A stretch of 15,776 nt of DNA from JBKBIP01 sp046297495. Its GTDB lineage: Bacteria; Planctomycetota; Planctomycetia; Gemmatales; Gemmataceae. The DNA lies in contig JBKBIP010000060.1 of the NCBI GenBank assembly GCA_046297495.1, positions 1 through 15,776 on the forward strand, read 5' to 3'. Both the position numbers and the translations under genes were made by a program. Below the pieces are notes generated by a model that saw nothing but the letters and a program-made list of their open reading frames with translations, was not told the origin of the DNA and ran no database searches. Within the stretch, counting starts at the first letter, position 1. Each line of letters starts with the position of its first letter. Positions 1-6,969 of the stretch are shown here, one piece after another.

Positions 1-330
1 TATCCGCGCTGCTTGGCAAGAGAAAAATTCGCTATTTTCCAAAAATTCCCCTAAAGGAAGTCCCTTGCTGGCGCGGCAGGCTTCGGCGCGGCGGCGTAAG
101 CGTTTTTATATTCGATTTATCGTTTCATTACATGCTATTTGTTTGTGATCTCAAATAGGGGGGTGGGGTAGAATGGAACAATGAAACGGTCATTTTAACA
201 GACGCGGTGTCGGAAGGCTGATTGGTATTATTTATGCTATACCAAGCGGTATCTTCTGGGGAAAAGTCGAAGTCAAGAATTTCCACAACCATCGGCAACC
301 ACAGTTCGCGCAAAACGGGGGTGCTGAACG
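1..330. other. Left-edge region without a supported gene
   Basis: This stretch lies downstream of the pdxH stop and is AT-richer than the coding DNA around it. A reading frame open from base 2 to a TGA near 148 has unconvincing composition, and a minus-strand frame through 128-565 mostly shadows pdxH. I see no hairpin followed by a T tract that would make a convincing pdxH terminator. It is probably an intergenic region. Confidence 0.5.
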
Positions 331-963
331 CTACGGCGCCAGGCGTTGCAAGAGCCAGCGGCCATCGTGCCGTACGTAGCACAAGCGGTCGTGCAGGCGG
401 TTGGGTCGGCCTTGCCAAAACTCGATGCGGTGGGGCACCACGCGGTAGCCGCCCCAGAAGGGGGGACGCGGGACGGGTGCTTGGCCGAAGCGTTCCTGTG
501 TTTCCCTCATGCTCCGGTCCAACGTGCTCCGGTCGGGAATGACTTGGCTTTGGGGGGACGCCCACGCGCCCAGCTGGCTGCCCAGCGGCCGGCTCTGGAA
601 ATACGCATCCGCTTCCGCGTCGGCCACGCGCTCGACGCTCCCTTCCACGCGGACCTGCCGTTCCAGCTCGGCCCAGTAGAACACTAGCGCCGCTTGGGGG
701 TTCTCCATCAACTCCCGCGACTTGCGGCTGTCGTAATTGGTGTAAAAGACGAAGCCGCGTTCGTCGCAGCCGCGCAACAAGACCATGCGTGCCGCCGGCT
801 GCCCAGTCGCTGTCGCCGTGGCCAAAGTCATGGCGTTGGGCTGGGGCAGGTTGGCGGCCAGCGATTGCTCCAGCCAGCGGCCAAATTGCTCGAATGGATC
901 GCAGGCCATTTCGTGTTCATTCAATTCTTGATACAGATGTTCCGACAGTTCCGGTAATGACAT
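331..963 (-). CDS. pdxH: Pyridoxamine 5'-phosphate oxidase
   Basis: This FMN-dependent cytosolic enzyme oxidises pyridoxamine or pyridoxine 5'-phosphate to pyridoxal 5'-phosphate, in the last step and salvage branch of vitamin B6 synthesis. The 210-aa product has the usual family length and is collinear with E. coli PdxH from memory. FMN-binding segments are visible at about 59-82 (RMVLLRG, FVFYTNYDSRKS) and at 102-108 (RQVRVEG). YFQSRPLGSQLGAW lies at 121-134. The substrate-binding end PPFWGGYRV (167-175) is followed by RLHDR (189-193), with the Arg and His that contact PLP, and the protein closes with the typical RLAP. The chosen start has a purine-rich leader (GAGG/AGGA) just upstream. It lies 91 bp downstream of the permease gene on the same strand, so cotranscription is possible but no functional link is obvious. 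The identification is secure. Confidence 0.97.
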   Translation of the reverse strand: MSLPELSEHLYQELNEHEMACDPFEQFGRWLEQSLAANLPQPNAMTLATATATGQPAARMVLLRGCDERGFVFYTNYDSRKSRELMENPQAALVFYWAELERQVRVEGSVERVADAEADAYFQSRPLGSQLGAWASPQSQVIPDRSTLDRSMRETQERFGQAPVPRPPFWGGYRVVPHRIEFWQGRPNRLHDRLCYVRHDGRWLLQRLAP

Positions 964-1054
964 TCCTGACCTCGTTGCGTGTCCAAACGAACTGGCGTGA
1001 GTTAGACAATCGTTAATCTAGGCGCTAGTTCCCGGTTTTCCATTCACTTGTCCC

Positions 1055-2899
1055 CTACTTCGGCACCATGAGCGTGAACGGATAGAGATACGCTTGAATC
1101 AACGTCATGGCACCGATGACGGCGGCCAGGAAAATGCTGTGCCAGAAGACTGCCTTGAAGATGTCCGCCTCCTTGCCAAGCTGGTGGGTGGCGGCGGTGG
1201 CCACGCAGATACTTTGGGCGTCGATCATCTTCCCCATGACGCCGCCGGTACTGTTGGCGGTGCAGATCAGCACTTGTGCTTGATGCTGCGTCAAGGACCC
1301 TTCAAAGACACTCGGATAGGTGTTGTACACTTGTGTGGCCGTGATCTTTTGCAAGGAGCCGAACAGGGCGTTGCTGCCGGCGTCGGTGCCGGTCAGGAAC
1401 ACTCCCAGCCAACCGAGCATGGCCGCGAAGAAGGGATAGAGCAAGCCCGTCTCGGCGAAGGCCACCCCCAAGGTAGCATCCATGCCGGCGTAGCGCGTGA
1501 TGTAGCTCAAGCCCAACATGCAGGCAATGGTCGGAATGGGAATGCGCATCTGGTAGAACGTCCGGCGAAACACGCGGCCAATCTGCGACCGATTCATGTT
1601 GAGCATGAACATGGAGACAATCGCCGCGAAAAAGACTGCGGTGCCGGGGGCCGTCAGCCAGGCGAAGTTGAATTTGGCATCCTCCGGTTTGGCCTCCCCC
1701 TCGGTCAAGCTCGCATCCCGGACGGACCGTTCGTGCAAAAATGGAATGGGGATCAGGTAATTGGTCTGAAGCGGGCCGATGATGTGGACCGGCCCATGTC
1801 CCTCCTGTTGCCGCACTAGGCCGGTCAGCAGCAGGAAAATCGACATGAGCACATAGGGCATCCAAGCAACGGTGATATTCCAGGCGGTCAACGGCGGCTC
1901 CTGGTCCGGCGTGACCGGCTTCTCGACATCGATCAGAGCGGCGGCCTCGGCCAGGTGCGGATCGGTGTGGACCACCGGGGTCGGCGTGCTGGGGGTCGCG
2001 GCTGGCGGGGGTGGCGGAGTGAGGCGCATCTCGCTGCGCGGTTTCCAAAATTGCAGGAAGATGGCCATGATCACCAGTGAGAAGATGCCGCCGCCGATGT
2101 CGGTCATGGGATAGAGCACCAGGCTGGGGATGTAAGCATGAATCGTGGCGAAGATGAATTGGAAGATGGCGAACGAGCCGCCCCCGACCAGCAGCGCGGG
2201 CCAAATCTCGAAAGTCTGTTTCCAGCTGCACATGATCTTGACCATGTACAGCGGCACCAGCACGGACAAGAACGGCAACTGATGGCCAGCCATGATGCTT
2301 AGCGTTTCGCGGGGCAATCCCGTAACATCACCGAGCACAATGAGCGGCGTTCCCAAGCCGCCGTAGGCCACCGGCGAGGTGTTGGCGATAAGGCAAAGCA
2401 CGGCGGCCATGAACGGCGTGAACCCCAGCCCAACCATGATGGCTCCGCAGATAGCCACCGGCGTGCCGCCCCCCGCTGCCCCTTCCAGAAAGGCCCCGAA
2501 GGAGAAGCCGATCAGCACCGCCTGGATGCGGGCGTCAGCGGACAACCCGGCCACGGAGCGGCGCACGATATCGAATTGCCCCATTTCCACGGTGATGTTG
2601 TACAGCAGCATGGCATTGAAGATGGTCCAGCCGACTGGCAACAGCCCAAAGGCCGCCCCGCTCACGAACGACATGACTCCCATTTCCAAGGGCATGCCAA
2701 AGATCATCCATGACACCAACAAAGCCGTGATGGCCCCGCCAGCACCGGCCTTCGGCGCCAGCCAGCGCCGCGGTACCAGCAGATAGAACAACACCAGCAC
2801 CGGCAGCGCCGCGAAGAAGGTGGAGAAAACACGCGCAATAAAACTATCACCCAGCGGGCTTAAGGGTTGATGCCACAGGGAATCACTAGCTGCCCACAT
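1055..2899 (-). CDS. lctP: L-lactate/glycolate permease, LctP family
   Basis: This inner-membrane carrier takes up lactate (or glycolate) with protons. The 614-aa protein is strongly hydrophobic, with about 12-14 membrane spans. Family signatures are a glycine-rich EGAAGGGTPVAI at 139-150, ANTSPVAYGGLGTP at 172-185, TGTDAGSNALFGSLQ at 503-517, and NSTGGVMGKMIDAQSICVA at 549-567. Members are usually about 550 aa. The surplus here includes a cytoplasm-like Pro-rich loop at about 287-337 with a PPPPP run and an acidic tail, and a second polar loop at about 388-410. Lactate and glycolate carriers cannot be separated from sequence alone. No lactate dehydrogenase gene lies beside it in this window. 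It is divergent from eda across 228 bp, so the two could share regulation. Confidence in the family is high; the substrate is inferred. Confidence 0.93.
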   Translation of the reverse strand: MWAASDSLWHQPLSPLGDSFIARVFSTFFAALPVLVLFYLLVPRRWLAPKAGAGGAITALLVSWMIFGMPLEMGVMSFVSGAAFGLLPVGWTIFNAMLLYNITVEMGQFDIVRRSVAGLSADARIQAVLIGFSFGAFLEGAAGGGTPVAICGAIMVGLGFTPFMAAVLCLIANTSPVAYGGLGTPLIVLGDVTGLPRETLSIMAGHQLPFLSVLVPLYMVKIMCSWKQTFEIWPALLVGGGSFAIFQFIFATIHAYIPSLVLYPMTDIGGGIFSLVIMAIFLQFWKPRSEMRLTPPPPPAATPSTPTPVVHTDPHLAEAAALIDVEKPVTPDQEPPLTAWNITVAWMPYVLMSIFLLLTGLVRQQEGHGPVHIIGPLQTNYLIPIPFLHERSVRDASLTEGEAKPEDAKFNFAWLTAPGTAVFFAAIVSMFMLNMNRSQIGRVFRRTFYQMRIPIPTIACMLGLSYITRYAGMDATLGVAFAETGLLYPFFAAMLGWLGVFLTGTDAGSNALFGSLQKITATQVYNTYPSVFEGSLTQHQAQVLICTANSTGGVMGKMIDAQSICVATAATHQLGKEADIFKAVFWHSIFLAAVIGAMTLIQAYLYPFTLMVPK

Positions 2900-2948
2900 T
2901 ATCCACAGTATCCTTGGTTAAGGTTCACGTTGGGAAGAATGAAAGAAG

Positions 2949-2977
2949 AGTATAGTCAAGATTGCGGCCTATGCCAC
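2949..2977 (-). promoter_or_regulatory. Candidate sigma70-type promoter for lctP
   Basis: On the minus strand a TATACT (-10, bases 2954-2949) is preceded after 17 nt by GTGGCA (-35, bases 2977-2972). The -10 matches the consensus at 5 of 6 positions and the -35 at 4 of 6. It would give a leader of about 45 nt before the permease ATG. An AAGGA about 11 nt before that ATG is a weak ribosome-binding site. This is a pattern match only. Confidence 0.35.
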
Positions 2978-3080
2978 CATAAGAAGTGAATAGAATTCAT
3001 TTTTCCTGCTCGTTTCGAGGCTCCGCTTGTTTGTCTCCCGCGTGGCGTCGTTTCACCGTGTCCAAGACGAAAGCGCGAAC

Positions 3081-3086
3081 TATAAT
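3081..3086 (+). promoter_or_regulatory. TATAAT -10 box upstream of eda
   Basis: A perfect TATAAT lies 42 nt before the eda ATG. No good -35 hexamer is found 16-18 nt further upstream, so the promoter may depend on an activator. The resulting leader would be about 35 nt, pyrimidine-rich near the ATG, and without a clear Shine-Dalgarno. Confidence 0.45.
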
Positions 3087-3100
3087 GGTAACATTACCAT
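3085..3100. promoter_or_regulatory. Perfect inverted repeat, candidate operator
   Basis: ATGGTAACATTACCAT consists of two perfect 7-bp arms (ATGGTAA/TTACCAT) around a 2-bp centre. It overlaps the last two bases of the -10 box and covers the expected transcription start, a classic repressor position. The TGGT...ACCA half-sites recall operators of FadR-type GntR regulators of sugar-acid and lactate genes, although the spacing differs from the LldR type. No regulator gene is in the window. Confidence 0.55.
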
Positions 3101-3127
3101 CCTCGAAACCTCAACCGTGTCCATCCC

Positions 3128-3778
3128 ATGAACCGTGAAGAACAATTGCGCCGTGTCCTGGATTGCGGCATCGTGGCTGTCATTCGTTCCCCCGATAGCG
3201 AGCAGTTGGTCGAGGTGGCCCGCGCCTTGGCCGACGGCGGCGTGACGGTCGTGGAAGTCACCATGTCGGTGCCGAACGCTCTGGACGTGTTGCGCCGCGT
3301 CCGGCAAGCGCTGGGGGATCAAGTCTTGCTCGGGGCCGGCACCGTGCTCGACGCCGAGACGGCGCGGACCGTGTTGTTGGCCGGGGCCGAGTACATCGTG
3401 GCGCCGACGCTGAACCTGGAGGTGATTCGTCTCTGTCGCCGTTATGACAAGCTGGTGATGCCGGGCGCGTTCACGCCGACGGAAATTCTCACCGCTTGGG
3501 AAGCCGGGGCGGACATCGTCAAGGTCTTCCCCGCCGATGTAGTGGGGCCGGCCTTCTTCAAGGCGCTGCGCGGCCCGCTGCCGCAAATCCGTTTGATGCC
3601 GACCGGCGGTGTCGATCTCCATACCGCCGCCGATTTCCTGAAAGCGGGTGCTTGTTGTTTGGGTGTCGGCGGCCAGCTTGTCGAACCGAAAGCCGTCGCC
3701 GAACGAAACTTCGACCGCATCCGTGATGTGGCGCGGCAGTATGTGGAGATTGTGAAAAAGGTGCGCGGGGGGAAGTAA
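3128..3778 (+). CDS. eda: KDPG/KHG aldolase
   Basis: This class I aldolase cleaves 2-keto-3-deoxy-6-phosphogluconate to pyruvate and glyceraldehyde 3-phosphate; family members often also act on 4-hydroxy-2-oxoglutarate. The 216-aa protein covers the whole TIM barrel. The Schiff-base lysine is K132 in IVKVFPAD, and the general acid/base glutamate is E43 in VVEVTM. Phosphate and pyruvate-binding segments are seen at GAGTVLD (69-75), PGAFTPTEI (112-120) and MPTGGVDLHTAADFL. It is the first gene of a plus-strand group with kdgK, which makes its substrate. No phosphogluconate dehydratase (edd) is nearby, so the pair more likely serves breakdown of uronates or other sources of KDG than the classical Entner-Doudoroff route. 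The start follows a C-rich leader without a Shine-Dalgarno. Confidence 0.95.
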   Translation: MNREEQLRRVLDCGIVAVIRSPDSEQLVEVARALADGGVTVVEVTMSVPNALDVLRRVRQALGDQVLLGAGTVLDAETARTVLLAGAEYIVAPTLNLEVIRLCRRYDKLVMPGAFTPTEILTAWEAGADIVKVFPADVVGPAFFKALRGPLPQIRLMPTGGVDLHTAADFLKAGACCLGVGGQLVEPKAVAERNFDRIRDVARQYVEIVKKVRGGK

Positions 3779-3791
3779 GAAATTGGACTCC

Positions 3792-3839
3792 ACCCAAGCC
3801 GGTCGCGTGGCGACCAGCTGCCACGCAGTCGGCTTGGGT
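3792..3839. other. Long stem-loop between eda and kdgK
   Basis: ACCCAAGCCG (3792-3801) pairs perfectly with CGGCTTGGGT (3830-3839). Inside it, GCGTGGC (3805-3811) pairs with GCCACGC (3820-3826) around an 8-nt loop. The two stems are separated by two possible G-U pairs and one mismatch. It starts 13 nt after the eda stop and ends 27 nt before kdgK. No T tract follows, so it is not a standard intrinsic terminator; an mRNA stabiliser, a processing site or a dispersed palindromic repeat is more likely. Confidence 0.7.
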
Positions 3840-3866
3840 TCATGAATCATCCCTGAAGGAATAAAT

Positions 3867-4853
3867 ATGCCATTCGATGTCATCACCTTTGGCGAAGCGA
3901 TGCTTCGGCTCAGTCCGCCGAACTTTCGCCGCTTGGAGCAGGCCCGCAGTTTGGACGTGCAGGTTGGCGGCGCGGAGTTGAACACCGCCGTCGGTTTGGC
4001 CCGGTTGGGGCGTTCGACGGCGTGGGTGTCGCGGCTGACGAATAATCCACTGGGCCGGCTCATCGCTAATCACGCCCGCGAGGCCGGCGTCAGCTCCGAG
4101 CATGTCGTCTGGACCAACGACGACCGGGTGGGGGTTTACTTCCTCGAATTCGGGGCCGCGCCACGGGCTAGTAGCGTACTTTATGATCGCAAAAACTCTG
4201 CCATCGCGGCCATTCAGCCCGGTATGGTCGATTGGGCCAAGGTGTTCGCCGGCGCCAAATGGTTTCACGTCACCGGCATCACGCCGGCCCTGAGCCAAAG
4301 CGCCGCCGAGACGACGCGCGCGGCTCTGCAAGCGGCCCGCCAAGCCGGGGTGTCCACCAGCATCGACTTGAACTATCGCGGCAAGCTATGGTCACCAAGC
4401 GAGGCCAATCGCTGGATGACGCAATTCATGGAGCTGTGCGATGTGCTTATTACCACCGAAGAGGATACCCACATCGTCTTCCAAATCACCGGCAAGGGAT
4501 TCGAGGATGTGGCCGCCCAGCTCGCCCAGCGTTTCCCGCTGAAGGTAGTGGCGATTACCTTGCGCGAGAATCCGCTGGTGTGGAAGAATTCCTGGACGGC
4601 CTTGGCGTATCAAGATGGCACCGTCCTGCGCACCAAGACGTATGAAGTGGAGATCGTGGACCGTCTCGGCGCGGGCGATTCGTTCGCGGCGGGGCTGATC
4701 GATGGCTTGCTGGACAACGACTTACAACGTGGACTGGATTTCGGCGTCGCCGCCAGCGCCATCAAGCATTCCATCCCCGGCGACTTCGCCTGGATCACCC
4801 GCGCCGAAGTCGAAGCGCTGGTGAAAGGAGCGGGATTGAGGATCAGTCGATAA
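3867..4853 (+). CDS. kdgK: 2-keto-3-deoxygluconate kinase, PfkB family
   Basis: This cytosolic sugar kinase phosphorylates 2-dehydro-3-deoxy-D-gluconate with ATP to give KDPG, the substrate of the aldolase encoded upstream. The 328-aa protein has the PfkB N-terminal signature at 33-48 (VGGAELNTAVGLARLG). The second signature DRLGAGDSFAAG (265-276) carries the anion hole GAGD (268-271) and the catalytic base D271. A sugar-contact-like YFLEFG lies at 91-96, and IDLNYRGKLW (166-175) matches a segment typical of KDG kinases. The start is supported by GAAGGA six nt upstream. It follows eda by 88 bp, separated by a strong hairpin that could set different expression of the two genes. Other PfkB sugar kinases remain possible, but the neighbouring aldolase makes KdgK the best call. 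Confidence 0.93.
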   Translation: MPFDVITFGEAMLRLSPPNFRRLEQARSLDVQVGGAELNTAVGLARLGRSTAWVSRLTNNPLGRLIANHAREAGVSSEHVVWTNDDRVGVYFLEFGAAPRASSVLYDRKNSAIAAIQPGMVDWAKVFAGAKWFHVTGITPALSQSAAETTRAALQAARQAGVSTSIDLNYRGKLWSPSEANRWMTQFMELCDVLITTEEDTHIVFQITGKGFEDVAAQLAQRFPLKVVAITLRENPLVWKNSWTALAYQDGTVLRTKTYEVEIVDRLGAGDSFAAGLIDGLLDNDLQRGLDFGVAASAIKHSIPGDFAWITRAEVEALVKGAGLRISR

Positions 4854-4860
4854 ATCATCC

Positions 4861-4913
4861 AATGATTGATCGATTCACGACCGTTTTGGACTTTCCACAC
4901 CAATCGATCCATT
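4861..4913. repeat. Bulged inverted repeat upstream of the methyltransferase
   Basis: GATCGATT (4868-4875) and AATCGATC (4902-4909) form a perfect 8-bp inverted repeat. Flanking AATG (4861-4864) and CATT (4910-4913) extend it to 12 pairs with a 3-nt bulge on the left arm. The 26-nt loop is large for an RNA hairpin. The centres of the arms are 34 bp apart, about three helical turns, so two binding sites for a DNA-binding protein are an alternative. Confidence 0.45.
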
Positions 4914-4932
4914 CAACGCGTCCATCCACCCT

Positions 4933-6045
4933 ATGTCCCGCCACCGTGCCACTCCCGAACTTCCTGCCTGCTATGCAATGGTCATACCCGGCCTGGAGCC
5001 GATTGCCGCCCAGGAGATCGAGGAAGACCTGGGGGGGACGATCAAAAAAAGCGACCGCGGCTTGGTCGTGTTTCGCGTCCCGGAAATCAACCGGCGGCTG
5101 TTGCGGCTGCGGACGGTGGAGGATGTGTTTCTGTTGGCTTGGGGCAGCGATCAACTGACGTATCGTGCTCAAGATTTGAAAAGTATTCGTCACTGGACGG
5201 CCCAGGAGGTCGATTGGCAAGAATTGCTGCGGCTCCATCATGACATCCGCCCCAAGCCGAAAGGGAAGCCGACTTATCGGCTGGTGGCGCAGATGACCGG
5301 CCAGCATGTCTATCGCCGCGTCGATGCCCGCACAGCGCTGGCCCAAGGGCTGGCGGGGAAGCTGCCGGCCAGCTGGAAGCACGCCGAGGAGAACGCCGCC
5401 GTGGAAATCTGGCTGACCATCCACGGGGCGACGGCGGTATGCGGCTTGCGCTTGTCGGATCGCACCATGCGCCATCGCACTTATAAGGTCGAACATCTGC
5501 CGGCGTCACTGCGCCCCACGCTGGCGGCAGCGCTGGTCCGGTTGGCTGGCGCGCAAGCTGGGCAAGTCGTGGTGGACCCCTTCTGCGGCGCCGGTACCAT
5601 CTTGGCCGAGCAATGGGACGATGCCCGTAGACGCGGTCAGTTTCCCTTGACGCTGCTGGGGGGCGACTTGGAAATAACGGCCCTGCGCGCGGCCCGGAGC
5701 AACTTGCGTCAGCGGGTAGAACCGCTGCTGGTCCGCTGGGACGCCCGGCGGCTGCCGTTGGCCAGTCGCAGCGTCGAGCGCATCATCTCCAATCCCCCTT
5801 TTGGCAAACAGCTGAGCAGTCCAGAGGAAATTGGCCCCCTGTATCGAGAGGCCGTGCGGGAGATGAACCGCATCCTGCGTCCCGAAGGGAAAGCAGTGTT
5901 GCTGGTCGGCGAGCTGCCTCCCTTGCGGGAGGCGGCCCGCGCGGTCGGGTGGAAGTTGTCGCGCCAGTTGCGCGTTCAGGTTTTGGGCCAAGCCGCGGCC
6001 TTGACGGTCTGGCAAAAACTGGAAAAAGGGGATAGGATAAAATGA
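4933..6045 (+). CDS. THUMP-domain tRNA/rRNA N2-guanine methyltransferase
   Basis: This is a SAM-dependent methyltransferase expected to make N2-methylguanosine in RNA. The 370-aa protein has an N-terminal NFLD-like/THUMP RNA-binding region (about 12-175) and a C-terminal Rossmann methyltransferase domain. Motif I is VVDPFCGAGTI (213-223). Motif IV is SNPPFGKQL (286-294), with the NPPF that marks amino-group methylation. The layout matches Trm14/TrmN (m2G6 of tRNA) and the N-terminal half of RlmL (23S rRNA); the length and single catalytic domain favour Trm14/TrmN. Which RNA base is modified cannot be read from the sequence. It follows kdgK by 79 bp on the same strand, without a clear Shine-Dalgarno; an ATG at 4978 is a possible alternative start but would cut into the conserved N-terminus. 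No metabolic connection with kdgK is apparent. Confidence 0.88.
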   Translation: MSRHRATPELPACYAMVIPGLEPIAAQEIEEDLGGTIKKSDRGLVVFRVPEINRRLLRLRTVEDVFLLAWGSDQLTYRAQDLKSIRHWTAQEVDWQELLRLHHDIRPKPKGKPTYRLVAQMTGQHVYRRVDARTALAQGLAGKLPASWKHAEENAAVEIWLTIHGATAVCGLRLSDRTMRHRTYKVEHLPASLRPTLAAALVRLAGAQAGQVVVDPFCGAGTILAEQWDDARRRGQFPLTLLGGDLEITALRAARSNLRQRVEPLLVRWDARRLPLASRSVERIISNPPFGKQLSSPEEIGPLYREAVREMNRILRPEGKAVLLVGELPPLREAARAVGWKLSRQLRVQVLGQAAALTVWQKLEKGDRIK

Positions 6046-6055
6046 TTGTTAAGTT

Positions 6056-6099
6056 CCCCGTTCCTGCAACTTCGGGCGCTTCGCGGGGTTTCTTTCTTT
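6056..6099 (+). terminator. Possible intrinsic terminator after the methyltransferase
   Basis: CCCCG (6056-6060) can pair with CGGGG (6084-6088), and a T-rich run (TTTCTTTCTTT) follows at once. The loop is long (23 nt) and the stem short, so the case rests mainly on the T tract and the position 11 nt past the stop codon. Confidence 0.35.
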
Positions 6100-6136
6100 A
6101 ATTCCCCTCAGTTTCTTCATGGTAAGGTGATAAGCC

Positions 6137-6964
6137 ATGCCCGAACATAAATTATCCTGTCCTGAGTGCAACGCGACCCTCAAGTTCAGTAAAGAACCCA
6201 CCATCGGTAAGAAAGTGCTCTGTCCGAAGTGTGGTCATGATTTCAAGATCACTGAAAACCATGTGGGCGGACGGACGAAGTCGCAGCCCCCAGCCCTCGA
6301 CGAGGATGACGAAGGCGGGACCTACGGCTTTCATGACGACCACGCCGAGGAAAAGGACGGCAAGACCAAGAAATCGGTTTACGATGATCCGATCAAGGAC
6401 CCTTTCGGCAAGAGTAAGCGGCTGCCGGCTCAAGATGCCGTCATGAAGCCGTCCAATTTGCTGCTGGCCAGCGGCCTACTCTTGAGTTTGTTCTGGCTGA
6501 TCATGACGTTGATTTTCTCCTGGAACTTGATGTTCAAGCAGCACTGGGTTCAGCCGAGGGATCATCTCACGCGCAAGGGGATACCGGTGGATGTCGCCTG
6601 GGAAGACCTGCGCCCCGAACAGCGGGCAGAATTGGAAGTCCACAACAAGGCGAAATTTCGCAAAGAATTGCCGGGCATTCTGCTGCGGATCGTGTGCAGC
6701 GTGCTGGCATTCGTCTATTCGGCTGCCATCGCTGGGGGAGCGGCCAAGATGCAAAATCTCGAATCCTATATGTATGCGATGGTCGCCGGTTACATGGCCA
6801 TTCCTTGTGTCGTGTTCATGCCACTGATCTTGTTCCTGGTGGATGACGAAATTTCCGCCATCGTGGCGTTTCTCGTCGCCATATTGAGCCTGCCCGCCGG
6901 CATCATGACCGTCAAGACGTTGAATAAACCGCTGGTCATTGCCGGTTACCGGGAAGAGGAGTAG
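6137..6964 (+). CDS. Zinc-ribbon multi-pass membrane protein, function unknown
   Basis: The 275-aa protein begins with a compact zinc ribbon of MJ0042 style. Cysteine pairs are at C8/C11 and C29/C32, with the spacing CxxC-x17-CxxC and the aligned phrases CPECNATLKF and CPKCGHDFKI. An acidic, charged linker (about 45-105) follows. Then come four predicted membrane helices at about 107-132, 178-200, 211-234 and 236-258, separated by a polar segment at 135-175. Such ribbons precede many unrelated planctomycete proteins and probably bind zinc; they do not define a function. The start is supported by AAGGTGA about 6 nt before the ATG. Its stop codon is only 5 nt before the next gene, whose ribosome-binding site lies in its last codons, so the two are very likely cotranscribed and translationally coupled. 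Confidence 0.8.
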   Translation: MPEHKLSCPECNATLKFSKEPTIGKKVLCPKCGHDFKITENHVGGRTKSQPPALDEDDEGGTYGFHDDHAEEKDGKTKKSVYDDPIKDPFGKSKRLPAQDAVMKPSNLLLASGLLLSLFWLIMTLIFSWNLMFKQHWVQPRDHLTRKGIPVDVAWEDLRPEQRAELEVHNKAKFRKELPGILLRIVCSVLAFVYSAAIAGGAAKMQNLESYMYAMVAGYMAIPCVVFMPLILFLVDDEISAIVAFLVAILSLPAGIMTVKTLNKPLVIAGYREEE

Positions 6965-6969
6965 CTGTT

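Noticed and set aside
2..148. Plus-strand frame open from the left edge to a TGA
   Set aside because: The product is Ser/Arg/Lys-rich without a recognisable pattern and could be open by chance; it is not strong enough to call a partial gene.
128..565. Minus-strand frame of 145 codons at the left edge
   Set aside because: Its first half is another frame of pdxH; the tail past pdxH looks mildly protein-like but has no start or ribosome-binding site of its own.
1018..1028. CTAG-GCG-CTAG palindrome between the permease and pdxH genes
   Set aside because: Only 4-bp arms; too short to support a site or a structure.
1302..2231. Second minus-strand frame of 309 codons inside the permease gene
   Set aside because: It is an alternative frame of the permease with an Arg/His/Pro-rich product, while the permease frame carries all the family motifs.
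3080..4063. Minus-strand frame of 327 codons across eda and the start of kdgK
   Set aside because: It is antisense to two secure genes and has no motif or recognisable domain; its length reflects GC-rich codon bias.
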